Assembly: GCA_963697695.1 (NCBI GenBank)
Contig: OY969094.1
Location: 992,001-1,056,000, forward strand
Direction: 5' to 3'
From: VRUE01 sp963697695
GTDB taxonomy: Bacteria > Actinomycetota > Thermoleophilia > Solirubrobacterales > 70-9
Length of the DNA: 64,000 nucleotides
Shown here: piece by piece, positions 1 to 9,700 of the stretch
How positions within the stretch are numbered: position 1 is the first letter of the stretch
Layout of the letters: each line of letters opens with the position of its first letter
Translations under genes and position numbers: made by a program
The notes under the pieces: model-generated
The model's database searches: none
The model's input: the letters and a program-made list of their open reading frames with translations, nothing else
What the model was told of the DNA's origin: nothing

Positions 1-530
1 TCCTCGGTCGAGTCTGGCAGCTCCTCGGCATCTGGGCGCTCGAGGCGCCCTGGCTTCAGGGCCTGTGACTTCTCGACCACGACGTCGCGGAAGTGGGTAG
101 CGATGGCCGGGGTCGCCGTAACCGGCTCGACCAGGCAGAGACGGGCAAGATCCGGCTCTTCCGTGAAGAAGCGGAGCGCCGCGCGCAGCCCGGCGATCAC
201 CTGGTGCGCCCAGTCGGCTTCGCTTCGCATCTCCCCCGCGACCAGGTCCTCCAGATGTGTGACGACCGCGTCGAACGCCTCAAGGAAGCATTCCTCCTTG
301 CTCTCGAAGAGTTCGTAGAAGGCGCGGCTGGAAACCGACGCGGCCTTGACGATCTGGGTGATCGTCGTCGCCCGGTAGCCGTTCGCGGCAACCGCCTGCG
401 CGATGCCTGCCAGCAGTCGCTCGCGCTGCGACTCGGTGACCTGCTCGCGGGAGAGGCCGTGGTGCCCACCTGGCAGAGGGCCGAGCTCGGGGGTATCCGC
501 CTGCCCGCGATCAGGCCGTTGTGCAGCCAC
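1..530 (-). CDS. TetR-family regulator, C-terminus cut by window edge
   Basis: One-component repressor of the TetR family. From the GTG at 530-528 the protein begins VAAQRPDRGQADTPELG, followed by the LPGGHHGLSREQV stretch that precedes the DNA-binding domain in many actinobacterial TetR proteins. The helix-turn-helix (roughly residues 40-75) contains NGYRATTITQIVKAA and SSRAFYELFESKEECF. The ligand-binding domain runs off the window start. The GTG lies only 26 bases after the stop of the upstream TetR gene, so the two are probably co-transcribed. The ligand and target cannot be read from sequence. Confidence 0.85.
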   Translation of the reverse strand, partial: MAAQRPDRGQADTPELGPLPGGHHGLSREQVTESQRERLLAGIAQAVAANGYRATTITQIVKAASVSSRAFYELFESKEECFLEAFDAVVTHLEDLVAGEMRSEADWAHQVIAGLRAALRFFTEEPDLARLCLVEPVTATPAIATHFRDVVVEKSQALKPGRLERPDAEELPDSTE

Positions 531-556
531 GGATCAAGCGTATCCGGCGCCCCCGA

Positions 557-1270
557 TCAGGATGCTGCCGAGGCGACTTCCTTCTCTTCCTCGGGCCTTT
601 CCTCTGCCCACTTTGCCCATCTCGCCGCTTCTTCCTCACCTACGTAAGGGCGCAAAACGAAGATGACGGCGTCGGGCAGCAGTGTCTCGAGCCGGTCGAC
701 CTCGCCGACGATGAGGCGCTGGTAGGCCGACCACAGCAAGCCGCCGGCGAGCGTGTCCTCCAGGGTGGGTGCCAGGTCGTCGGCGCTGGAATTGAGCTCT
801 CGACCGCGACGCAGCAACGGCGTCAGGCCGCTCATGGCTTTCTGATAGCGGTCGATCATCACGGGCCCCACGGTCGGCGCGTCGACGATCGAGGCGCGAG
901 CGATCAGTGGGTCGGCGAGCAATACGTCGAAGAGCGCCCCCAGGGCAGCGGCGACTTGCTGCGCCCAGGGCGCGTCCCTCTCGCGCTCTTGCTCGACCGC
1001 CGCCTCCATGCGTTCGCCGGCTTCGGCCATCACGGCTTCGAACAGCTCGACGAAGCACTCCTCCTTGTTGGAGAAATGGCTGTAGAAGGTCTTGAAGCCG
1101 ACCCGGGCATGCCGGACGATCATCTCGACCGTGACCGCGTGGTAGCCGTGTTCGCCGACCAGTTCGCCGGTCGCCCGCAAAATACGCTGGCGCTGATTCT
1201 CTCCGGTTGTCGCGCGGGTTATGCCAGTCGGCAATGAAGCTCGCGATGCTCGACCCGGCAGTGCCCGCAT
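557..1270 (-). CDS. TetR-family regulator
   Basis: Full-length TetR-type repressor of about 237 aa. The N-terminal helix-turn-helix includes RILRATGELVGEHGYHAVTV and VGFKTFYSHFSNKEECF; the rest is a helical ligand-binding domain with an acidic Glu-rich C-terminus. I chose the ATG at 1270, although a GTG at 1303 is also open, because the 1303 codon overlaps a palindrome that looks like an operator (1303-1316). It is the middle gene of a minus-strand run of three distinct TetR regulators, which is unusual because no target enzyme or pump is interleaved. Sure of family, not of start or ligand. Confidence 0.85.
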   Translation of the reverse strand: MRALPGRASRASLPTGITRATTGENQRQRILRATGELVGEHGYHAVTVEMIVRHARVGFKTFYSHFSNKEECFVELFEAVMAEAGERMEAAVEQERERDAPWAQQVAAALGALFDVLLADPLIARASIVDAPTVGPVMIDRYQKAMSGLTPLLRRGRELNSSADDLAPTLEDTLAGGLLWSAYQRLIVGEVDRLETLLPDAVIFVLRPYVGEEEAARWAKWAEERPEEEKEVASAAS

Positions 1271-1302
1271 GGCGCTGAGGATACTCCGTGCCAAAGGTTT
1301 CA

Positions 1303-1316
1303 CCGAAACGTTTCCG
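1303..1316. promoter_or_regulatory. Candidate TetR operator palindrome
   Basis: CCGAAACGTTTCCG contains the perfect 10-base palindrome GAAACGTTTC and matches its own reverse complement at 12 of 14 positions. It lies 33-46 bases upstream of the chosen start of the second TetR gene, where an autoregulatory TetR operator would be expected. Position and symmetry only; no binding is shown. Confidence 0.35.
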
Positions 1317-1358
1317 TCTTCGGAAAAGCACCGCCTCGTACCTTCAGACCCGGCTGGA

Positions 1359-2007
1359 TTAGCTGCTGTCAGCTACCCGCTTCGCTGCGGCAGCGCCCAA
1401 ATAAGGCGTCAGGGTGAGCTCGACCAGTTGCGGGGCCAACTCGGGTAGCCGCTCTGCTCCGCCACTGGCGATGCGACTGGAGACGATTGCCGTGACGGCG
1501 CCGATAACCGACTTCTCAGTCAGATCCGGCAGCGCAGACGTCTCCTCACTGAGCGTCCGGCCGCGGCTGAGCAGCGCCGCCAGGTGATCGGTGGAGGCGA
1601 GCACCTGCTGCGCCATCTCTATGTCAGCCGAAAGCGCGTCCAGCGTGAGGAGGCCTGCCTGCGCCGGCTCCGCAGCGGCAAAGTCGAGTGCCGCCTCGAT
1701 CACCGCCTTGACCTTGAAGGGCCACTCCGAGGCCGCATTGCACGCACGGAAGACAAGGCCCAAGAAGCGCTCGAAGATGACCTCGTGAGCAGCGGAGACG
1801 GCTTCGTCCGTGTTCTCGAAGTTTTTGTAGAAAGTGGTCCGCGAGACCCCCGCAGCCGCGATCACGTGCTTGACCGTGAGCTTGCGGTAGCCATGCTTTG
1901 CGATCGCAGTGGCAGTACCGGCGATCAGCCTGTCCCGCTGATGCTGCTCCTTTACCTCCCGCGGCAACCCATGACGCCCCCGCGGCAGCTCCCAGCTCGG
2001 CTCTAGA
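1359..2007 (-). pseudogene. TetR-family regulator, 3' part, split by IS481-type insertion
   Basis: Third TetR-type regulator of the run. The recognisable part starts at LEPSWELPRGRHGLPREV, continues through a helix-turn-helix (KHGYRKLTVKHVIAAAGVS, TTFYKNFEN) and a complete C-terminal domain to 1359. The reading frame is still open into the IS to 2156, but those N-terminal residues are IS sequence. Removing the IS and one TCTAGA copy joins this frame perfectly to an ATG at 3105, giving MTPHPRAAQVQALEPSW as the original start. The gene has therefore lost its first 12-13 codons and its ribosome binding site. Some reinitiation at a TTG just before the helix-turn-helix is possible, but loss of function is more likely. 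Confidence 0.85.
2002..2007. repeat. Target-site duplication of IS copy 1 (left)
   Basis: TCTAGA borders the IS end at 2008 and is repeated exactly at 3065-3070 on the other side. It fits the NCTAGN target preference known for IS481-type elements. Confidence 0.85.
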
Positions 2008-2011
2008 TGTC

Positions 2012-2974
2012 CTACCCACGGACGTTGTGAACACGGCTGATCGGCGGCCGGTCTCCCAATGAGCTGTGCGGGCGACGCCGGTTGTAGTAGCGCAGGAAGG
2101 ATGCCATGGCTCTGGTGCGCTCGGCGGAATTGGGCCAGGAGTGGGCGTAAGCCCACTCCCTCTTCAGGGTCTGGATGAAGCGCTCCACCTTCCCGTTCCA
2201 GCGCGGCGTATAGGGCGGAATCAGGATGTGGCGGGCGCCGTGGGCCGCCAGCTGGTCGCGAAAGGCGTTTGAGCGACGATAGGCGAAGGCGTTGTCGCTC
2301 ATCACCGCTTCCGGTGCCGCCAGGCCGAGCACTGCGAAGTGCTCGAACGCCCGCTCCAACACCGCCGCCGCGGTGTCACCTCCCTGGTCTGGGTGCTGCT
2401 CGACGTAGGCGTAGCGGGAGTGGTCGTCGATCACGCAGTGCAGGTAGACGTAGCCGACTCCCGCCCGCTTCTCAGCGCCGGTCAGGTCGCGGACGCCGGT
2501 GACCGCATGCCCGGGGCGATTGAAGCGCGCCAGGCGGGCGACGTCGACGTGAAGCAGGGCTCCGGGCGCAGACCACTCATAGCGGCGGTAGGTCTCCCTG
2601 GCGCCCTTGCGTCGCTGTGAGAGACCGTGGCGGTGAAGAACCTTCCAGATCGTCGAGCGAGCTCGGCGACAGATTCCCGCCAGACGACCGGGACCGAGGT
2701 TGGTCTGTCTGCGTGCCCTCAGGATCGGCTCCTCTTCGGCCGGGGAAAGTCGCCTCGGCTGGCGGTGGGGCGTGCAGGGCCGATCTTCCAGCCAGATCCC
2801 CGACTTTCGCTCCGTTTCCTCTGCCAAGCGCCAGCGATGCCACCAGCGATGGGCTGTTGCCGGCGCCACGTTTAGGGCGGCAGCTGCCGCCCTAAACGTC
2901 ATCCCCGACTCGATCGCTTTGACCAGAGCGAGCCGTCCCGCTGGTCCGAGAGCGGCGTTACCGTGAACCTTCAT
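2012..2974 (-). CDS. IS481-family DDE transposase, copy 1
   Basis: Transposase of 320 aa that cuts and joins the element's ends. The N-terminal 50 residues are helix-turn-helix-like (AIESGMTFRAA, ATAHRWWHRW). The RNase-H-like core carries candidate catalytic residues Asp144 (HVDVARL), Asp227 (SDNAF) and Glu264 (GKVERF), followed by NRRRPHSSLGDRPP, typical of IS481/IS3-type enzymes. The stop codon lies inside the terminal repeat. The protein is identical to that at 13584-14546. A perfect 32-bp palindrome lies inside the N-terminal coding region (2868-2899). Confidence 0.95.
   Translation of the reverse strand: MKVHGNAALGPAGRLALVKAIESGMTFRAAAAALNVAPATAHRWWHRWRLAEETERKSGIWLEDRPCTPHRQPRRLSPAEEEPILRARRQTNLGPGRLAGICRRARSTIWKVLHRHGLSQRRKGARETYRRYEWSAPGALLHVDVARLARFNRPGHAVTGVRDLTGAEKRAGVGYVYLHCVIDDHSRYAYVEQHPDQGGDTAAAVLERAFEHFAVLGLAAPEAVMSDNAFAYRRSNAFRDQLAAHGARHILIPPYTPRWNGKVERFIQTLKREWAYAHSWPNSAERTRAMASFLRYYNRRRPHSSLGDRPPISRVHNVRG
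2868..2899. repeat. Perfect 32-bp palindrome inside transposase gene, copy 1
   Basis: The half-site ACGTTTAGGGCGGCAG is followed immediately by its exact reverse complement, with no spacer. It encodes the TFRAAAAALNV region of the transposase helix-turn-helix, and is identical at 13659-13690 in the other IS copy. Confidence 0.95.
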
Positions 2975-3064
2975 CCGGGTCCTCCTTGCTTGGGCGTCAG
3001 AACCACAAGCCTCTTGGAGGGCCCGGATGCCTCTCAGCTGTTCACAAGGTGTGTGGGCAGGTCA

Positions 3065-3105
3065 TCTAGAGCCTGGACTTGCGCTGCACGCGGGTGGGGC
3101 GTCAT
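3065..3105 (-). pseudogene. 5' fragment of the split TetR gene
   Basis: Reading leftward from the ATG at 3105-3103 gives MTPHPRAAQVQ and then runs into the TCTAGA duplication and the IS. Joining across the IS restores an in-frame TetR N-terminus continuous with 2007-1359. A GAGG ribosome-binding-like sequence lies about 9 bases upstream of the ATG, which supports it as the native start. The following 186 bases to 3291 hold only a T-rich patch near 3160-3180 and no recognisable gene. Confidence 0.75.
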
Positions 3106-3291
3106 GAATACGCCTCAGCCGGGGCGAAGTCGACAGATGCAAGGCGAGAGCGAGACATTTTTTAGAAATATAGCTGTCTTTTCGCCGCCTGGCAAGGAAA
3201 CATCTCCGCCGAGGCGTCAGCGATGTGTCGACCTCGCAATCCGAGGGTCGTGGATCTAGCGTGCCCGCGTCAACGCGAACGCAGGGCAGGC

Positions 3292-6200
3292 TTAACGCGA
3301 CCTACCCTCGCGCCCTCTCCCCTTGCGCCCCTTCCCGCACGAGGTCCCCATCTTCGGCCTCGTCTCGACCACCTTGCCGTTTTGGCCGATCAGCTTCACG
3401 TCGGCCCTCGAGGTGACCTCGCATAGATCGAGGTGGTTGACCAAGAGGCCCCGTTTGCCGCCCTGCATGTTGAGGACGAACTTGGTCACCGGGGCGTCTG
3501 GGATGACCGCGAAGCGGTTTCTGACCCTGCCTTTGACCGAGTCGACGAAGCCGGTGAGGGCGACGTCGATCTCTCCGTTGAGGGAGACGACGAGATCGGG
3601 GAGGAGCCTTTCGCCTCCGTTGGACCTGAGGTAGACCGGTCCTTCGAGCGGTTTGTCGAAGAGCGGGGTCGTCGCTTTGGCGTGGCCGTAGATCGATCCG
3701 GGTGGGCACTGGTTGGCTGCGAACTGCACTCTCGTGCAGACGGTTCTGATGTGGCCCTGTTCGATGAACTCCGACCTTGGCAGGACGACCGTGGAGCCGG
3801 CGATGTTGGCGTCGCCCGGTCTTGCCTTCAGCACCGCCTGGAAGGCGGGGAACTGGCCGCGTTTGGTTCCTCCCTTGAGCTTGAAGGAGAGATTGGGCTT
3901 GAAGGGAAGGGCGGCGCAGTTGGCGGCCTGGAAGCGGCTGCTTAGATCCGCTGCGGTGTCATCGGCATCAGAGTTGACGTCGCCACCAGTGCCAGTCACA
4001 TGAGCCTCGACACTGGTCGGGGCGCAGCTGGTCGGGTTGATGATCGTCTCCGGACGGTCGACCTTGACCCTGATATCCCTGATTCGCACTGGAATTCCCT
4101 TGAAGATCTGTGGGAAGGGGTCGGTGAAGACCTTGACCTGAGCTGTTTCGCGGTTGACGTCGATTGCCGATCGCACCGCAATCACCCCGAGGTCATAAGG
4201 ACCGACCATGGCCGGAGTTATGACCACCATCGAGAGTGGTGATCCCCCGTAGGGACCCGCCAGGAAGATCTTGCCTGGCACATAAGTAAGCGGCACACCA
4301 ACACCTGCCCCGACCTCGGTCGTACCGATCTGGCTGGAAGCCGGGCAGCTGGGAACAGCAGCCTCTTCGGCACCCGTACGAAGGGGGGCTGATACCTGGG
4401 CAATCCCGGCCTCCGGGCATTTAGAGAGACCCGAGATCTTCGCCAGGAGACCCGGGGGCATCGTAACCCCAAGTCGGCTGAACTCCTGATCGTCGTCAGA
4501 GCGAGTCAAGCGGAAGAAAAAGGGTGAGTAACTGCCTGCGGATGGATTGACTGTTCCCGCAGCCAACTCTGGCTTGAAGGGGCGATCGCTCAACTTGGTG
4601 ACGCAGGGTGAGCCGTCTGGCTTCTGGGTCACATCGTAGGAGCTTGACTGAGTGACCGGCGTGCCGGGATCAGCCCACGAGAAGAATTCAGCCGTGATTG
4701 TCTTCGTACCACAGGTGGACGGGTTAACCAGGGCCGCCCGCACCCCTCCCTTGAAGTTGAGCTGCATGTCGGAGACCGGAAACTGCGGCAAGTCATCAAA
4801 GGTCGTCCTGATCTGACCGGTGACAGGATCCAGATCGACCTTGCCAGGAATCTTGATCAAGAGACCCCTGCCGGGATCCTGAATTACTAGATAGAGCGCA
4901 AGAAAACTGCTGAACGGATTGTCGTTTTGCTTGGCGATGTAGATCTGGCCCTGCATTGGTTCATCGGGCGGCAGGATAGGTGTATGCAGCGTGAGAGTGC
5001 CGTACTGCGAATTGTCCGGACAGGTCACCGGATCGTTCGTTCCCAGACCGAGCTGGGCTGATGAACAACTGCCAAGACCCTGCGCCGCCGATGGTGAGAT
5101 CGTCATCCCCTCTGGGAAGGTGACCACTGCCTTTTTCATCGGCGGAGTCGGAATCGCCTTAACGTCCCCGCTCTGCGGGTAAAGGGCGTCAGCATTGGAC
5201 ACTGTGTCCTCGCGCTGAGGAACAACGAGGTCTACCTGGAGACCAGTCGGACCGCCTGCCTCACGACTGGTTGGCTGCAAGTCCACCTCGGGGTTGAAGC
5301 GAATTCGCGGATCATTGCATCCGGTTACTTCCAGAGAAGCGCTAGACGTAGCCCTTGCCGGAAGATCCTCGGGATTGTCATTTTCGCTCTTCCATACTGG
5401 CTGCTGCCAGGAATCGGCCCCGAATCGGATCGAACCCCTATCCCCACACTGCATTGGCAAAGTGAGGAATGGCTTGATGGGTGCGGTAAACGGCTCATTA
5501 TAACCCCGATAGTCTGGGGCAGTGAAAACACTGCCTGCGTTTGGGTTTGCACGATATGCGTCGTGTGCCGGATCGCCAGGCACTCCCCACATTGTGAAAT
5601 TTACAGACCGCACCCAATAGAAATCACTCACATACGGAGAGGTGGCCTTGATCGCATAGCCGTGTCCTGGGTCAAGCGTGGCAGTGATATGACCTACATA
5701 ATCTCCCACTGTGAACCCAAAGTCAGCTGCTGAACCCTTCTTGGGCTCAAGGTTATACACCGCTACGCGCGAAGTAAACTGGGGAAAGAACTCCTGCCCA
5801 AACAGCTCTCGAGTTGCATTCAAGTCGAGCCTTAGAGTACCGACCTGAGTGTTAGCTGGACAGCTCGTTGTGGCAATGGAAACCGGCCTGAAAAAGTCTT
5901 TGGCCGCACACTTGGGAACTGCCTCGGGATTGCCGATCATGCCTCTAGGCAATGCTGTGACAACAGTTCGGGCGTGCTCATCTGGCTCAGCGTACTCGCC
6001 ATCTGGAACAAAGCCGGGAAACGGAGATTCCAGCATGCCCTTGCGTGTATTGAAGTCGAAATTTACCCTCAGCTCGAACGGGTGCGCCCCGGCTTGGTGC
6101 TCGGCACTATTGCCCGGCCGGGCACTTGCGAAGACGTCCGCGTTGAAGCTCCCCTGGATCAGACCAAACCCAGCCCGATCGTTGCTGATGGTTATGGCGT

Positions 6201-6735
6201 CTATATCTGTTGCAGCTTTTTTGGCCCCGCCCCCCGAGATTTTTGCCAAATTAGGATGGGTACCGGAGGCATCTGGATCGACCGCAACCCGAATTAGCAA
6301 TGAGTCGATGATGCTACGCAGCGGCTGTAGCGCTTTTCCACTATCGGGCCCATCGGTAATGCAAGTCACAGTGTCAATTCCTGCGTTCAATGTGTCGCTG
6401 CAATTCCATCCGGAGCCTGGCGCCTCCCAGTCCCAGAACAACGCATCGAATTGATTCGCCGGCGGCACACGCTTCACCCCGGGTGGCAGCTGGACCTCAA
6501 TGGTGACCGGACCATTAGTGACTGAACTCCCAAGATTAGTCGCCTCAATCTCGAAGATCCCTGTCTCACCAGGGATGAGATGTGTCGGACCCCACTGCGT
6601 ATTGATATCCCATACCGGTTCTGCTTTAGCTGAAACTGGCAGAGTCCCAAGGCACGCTGCGCTTATCGCAAGAGCGGCCAGGCCAATGCTGAATGCCCTC
6701 AGCTTGTGCGCCCAGACAGTGAATAGGCGACTCAT
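3292..6735 (-). CDS. Large secreted surface protein with basic C-terminal tail
   Basis: Exported protein of about 1147 aa. The chosen ATG (6735) has AAGGAG nine bases upstream; an ATG at 6798 is also open but would overlap the upstream gene. The N-terminus is a signal peptide (basic start, then FSIGLAALAISAACLG, cleavage near VSAKAEP). The body is beta-rich, with an N-terminal part resembling uncharacterised-repeat/CARDB-type domains (ETGIFEIEATNLGSS) and repeated blocks of the kind CP-(A/D)-(N/S)-(S/T)-Q-(I/V/Y)-GT, about 150-250 residues apart, each ending near a conserved Cys. The last residues, after GTSC, are almost only Lys, Arg and Gly; there is no LPXTG motif. No enzymatic motif was found. 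Codon use is visibly AT-richer than in flanking genes in the 4200-6700 part. Probably co-transcribed with the gene at 6764-10732. Confidence 0.75.
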   Translation of the reverse strand: MSRLFTVWAHKLRAFSIGLAALAISAACLGTLPVSAKAEPVWDINTQWGPTHLIPGETGIFEIEATNLGSSVTNGPVTIEVQLPPGVKRVPPANQFDALFWDWEAPGSGWNCSDTLNAGIDTVTCITDGPDSGKALQPLRSIIDSLLIRVAVDPDASGTHPNLAKISGGGAKKAATDIDAITISNDRAGFGLIQGSFNADVFASARPGNSAEHQAGAHPFELRVNFDFNTRKGMLESPFPGFVPDGEYAEPDEHARTVVTALPRGMIGNPEAVPKCAAKDFFRPVSIATTSCPANTQVGTLRLDLNATRELFGQEFFPQFTSRVAVYNLEPKKGSAADFGFTVGDYVGHITATLDPGHGYAIKATSPYVSDFYWVRSVNFTMWGVPGDPAHDAYRANPNAGSVFTAPDYRGYNEPFTAPIKPFLTLPMQCGDRGSIRFGADSWQQPVWKSENDNPEDLPARATSSASLEVTGCNDPRIRFNPEVDLQPTSREAGGPTGLQVDLVVPQREDTVSNADALYPQSGDVKAIPTPPMKKAVVTFPEGMTISPSAAQGLGSCSSAQLGLGTNDPVTCPDNSQYGTLTLHTPILPPDEPMQGQIYIAKQNDNPFSSFLALYLVIQDPGRGLLIKIPGKVDLDPVTGQIRTTFDDLPQFPVSDMQLNFKGGVRAALVNPSTCGTKTITAEFFSWADPGTPVTQSSSYDVTQKPDGSPCVTKLSDRPFKPELAAGTVNPSAGSYSPFFFRLTRSDDDQEFSRLGVTMPPGLLAKISGLSKCPEAGIAQVSAPLRTGAEEAAVPSCPASSQIGTTEVGAGVGVPLTYVPGKIFLAGPYGGSPLSMVVITPAMVGPYDLGVIAVRSAIDVNRETAQVKVFTDPFPQIFKGIPVRIRDIRVKVDRPETIINPTSCAPTSVEAHVTGTGGDVNSDADDTAADLSSRFQAANCAALPFKPNLSFKLKGGTKRGQFPAFQAVLKARPGDANIAGSTVVLPRSEFIEQGHIRTVCTRVQFAANQCPPGSIYGHAKATTPLFDKPLEGPVYLRSNGGERLLPDLVVSLNGEIDVALTGFVDSVKGRVRNRFAVIPDAPVTKFVLNMQGGKRGLLVNHLDLCEVTSRADVKLIGQNGKVVETRPKMGTSCGKGRKGRGREGRSR

Positions 6736-6763
6736 CCTCGTCATCTCCTTCTTGGTCGTCATC

Positions 6764-9700
6764 TCAGCCTCGGGCGCTTCGGTGTGAGCGCTTTCCATGT
6801 TGGGATTTCCTATGACCCCGATTGCGGCGATGCTTGCGTTTGCGATGTTTCTTGGCTTTCTTCTCGACCCGATTTGCCGCTCCGTGGAGCGTCAGACTTC
6901 CTGGAGCCTGTAGCAGTGGAGCGGAAGTAAGAGGTCCCTGACAGGAATCCTCGACGCAGGGAGCCGGCGCCGAAGGTGGCGGGGAAAATCCGCCATCGAT
7001 TCGAGCGTCGAAGACCTGGGGCGTGTTCTCTATCTCATGACCGGTGAGCTGAGCCGCCAGTTTGAAAACAAGATCCTTCCCATCGGGGGAAATACCAACG
7101 ATGACGGGGCCTGTCGTCACTCCGGTGGGATCGGCTCTCACATCGTCATATGCAGTAACTCCATCGGTAATAAGACGATAGCTTCCATCATGCCATTCAT
7201 ACAGATCTCGATTTCGATTTACGTCCTCTGGAACAAATGGTCTGAGACTGGTAAACACAAAGGTATTTCCGTCAGCCGTGAGACTAGACGCTGGAAAATA
7301 GCGTGTGCCGGTAATTTCCGATTCAGTCGTTACCGCGCCCCTCGTATCTGTTCCATCAAACTGAGGTTGTATGTACTCAGCTCCAACACGTGGGCAAGTC
7401 AAGCACTCAACTTGCCCCGTTGCATCCTCATAGCGATAGTACTGTGAACAGTTTGCTTTTAGTTCGTCAGGCTGATCTGTACATATGCCTGGACTATCGG
7501 TGGTGATGCCTTTTAGGCTGGACTTGAAGACCATGACGTCTCCAGTCAGAGTGATATCGGTGCTGCCATCCACAAAGCTAATCGAAGGAGCTATACGACC
7601 ATCATTTCCATCAATCCTTGACACAAACTTGATTTGCCCATCGTGCCATAGATACAGATAGTAGTCGGATCCCGATGGCCCTCCCTGGCTTGGTACCAAT
7701 TGATTGGACGAAACAAAGTACACTCGGTCCAGGCTGGCGGCTACGACAACCGACCTAGCGCCTGCCGCCGCATCGCCGAGTACGTTTGCCTCCACAGGCG
7801 CAGCACAGGTTAGACATTGAACCCCTTTCCCTTCTCGCCACTCATAAACATCCATCCCCATTGAGGTTCTGGGGTTGAGATCGATCGGGTCTGTGTCATC
7901 CCCGTCAGGATCGAGATTTGTCTTGGTGGTGAAAATTGCATGCGATCCGTCTAGGCTTGACCTAATGAAGTGGTCACCCATCTCAGCCCCTGAGACCGGC
8001 TGTCCCGCCAAGGCGATGGTTGTATCTGTGGCCAAATCTCGACGATAGACATGAGAGGGAGTAGCCCCTGCTTCGAAAGGATTTCCGCAGCTTTGACTGC
8101 CTTGCGTTTCGAAAAAGACACGCTCATCGGATTTAGAACCAGAGGAGGTCCAACGATACGAATCTCGCTCGGTTTCAAAACCAGCGTGGATCTGAAGAGT
8201 CCAAATTCCGCAGGTTGGCACAGAGTTATCCGGGAGCCGGCTAACCAAATTGGGGGTACCGTCGCCCACGTCGTAGATCTGAGTAGCCCCGGATTGATGC
8301 TCCGGATTGATTGGCATTTCCGTCGTGACATAGACATGCTTCAGATCTGCTGAAGCCGCGCGCCCTGGCGGTGGTGGCCATATCGGGTGGGTGAAAAGTA
8401 GATCTTGGCTAAGGTCTGGATTGACCCTAACGATGTAAGACTTTCCCCTAATACCTTCGCTTGCTACATACAGTGCGGATTGTGTATCCGAACTTGTCTG
8501 TACAAGTTTGTACTTGAACCCCCCTTCACCAGCTGTTTCTTCAACTGGCGGGATCAGGCTTCTGGTCTTCCAACCCGTCGGCGTACGGTCCGATGCAAAC
8601 TGCCCTCCTGAGCCAATCGGTGAACCCGGAGCGCCAGTGCGAGTGGTCCATAGAACGTGATCACCTTGTGGGGCTAGAGCCACGCTGCTGGGGATCTGTT
8701 GGCCCTTGTCCGGTGGGGTGACTAGCTCGAGCCTTCGATCCGGAAATACGGATGCTGTGGTCTCGTCTCTCGTCACGAAAACCGCGTCGTCGCCCTCTGC
8801 CGTTCCTGCGGCATTTTCGACGACTATCCGGTAATGGTAGGTGGTAGCCGGCTGAAGGCCCTCAATGAGGAGGCCAACGGCGATGGGCTCTCCCGCCGCC
8901 CCCGCGTCCGCATCGGGGATCGGGACCGTGGTCCCATAGCTCACATCGAGCCCGTATTCAAAGCGATAAATGGTGGATGCGTTGTTAGCGTCTACGACCC
9001 CCCGGAGGCGGGCTGAGGTGTCATAAACTGGGTATGGCTCTCTCGTCGTCGCTTGCGGGGCGATAGCGATCGTTTTGAAGGTCTCTTGCTCGGAGACGGT
9101 GTCGCTTCCCGCGTTAGAGGCAGCCAGCCGGACGTGATATTGCACATTGGGCTCAAGTTCACTGACGTCGGCAGAGACGGATACACCGGAACTACCTGAA
9201 CCCGCGCTTTCACTGGAAAGTGCTTCCCAGTTTGTGCCATCTGTCGAGTATTCGAACTGCCATGACGTATCGATTCCACGAGGATTTACGGTTCCTTCAA
9301 AATGTGCGCCGGTTGCGGAGATATCCGTGGGGGGTGCAATCGTTGGTGGGGGTACCGTCTCGGTGGTAAAGCTGCGGATGCCTGATCGAATCGGAGCACC
9401 GGCGTCAGTATTGATTGCTACCAAGCGTGCCTGATAGGAAGTGTCGTGTCGCAATCCAGCAATGCTCGCCGCTACACCCAAACTTCCCGGGCTTGAGCCG
9501 GCGTCCTGTTTCTCTGTTTTGGTCCACGTCAAGGCACCTTTAGCTCTGTATTCGAAGTGATAAGTCGTCGGAACACCCTGAGGGTTAAGAGTCCCGGCCA
9601 GGGTGGCATCGAAATAACTGAGCGCTGAGGGTGAACCTATTGACACGTCCGGAACCGTGACGGAAGCGGGGGTTCCAAAGATGTGTACGTTGTGGGTAGA

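Larger units (their letters stand above)
2008..3064 (-). mobile_element. IS481-family insertion sequence, copy 1 (1057 bp)
   Basis: Complete element bounded by imperfect terminal inverted repeats of about 25 bases. The left end reads TGTCCTACCCAC and ends in TTGTGAAC; the right end read inward is TGACCTGCCCAC, also ending in TTGTGAAC. It is flanked by a 6-bp TCTAGA duplication and carries one DDE transposase on the minus strand. It interrupts the codons after the start of a TetR gene. A copy of identical length, encoding an identical protein, lies inverted at 13494-14550, so transposition was recent. Confidence 0.93.

Noticed and set aside
2012..2156. N-terminal extension of the third TetR gene into the IS
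   Set aside because: Those residues are the antisense-frame translation of the IS end; joining across the IS gives a better native start at 3105.
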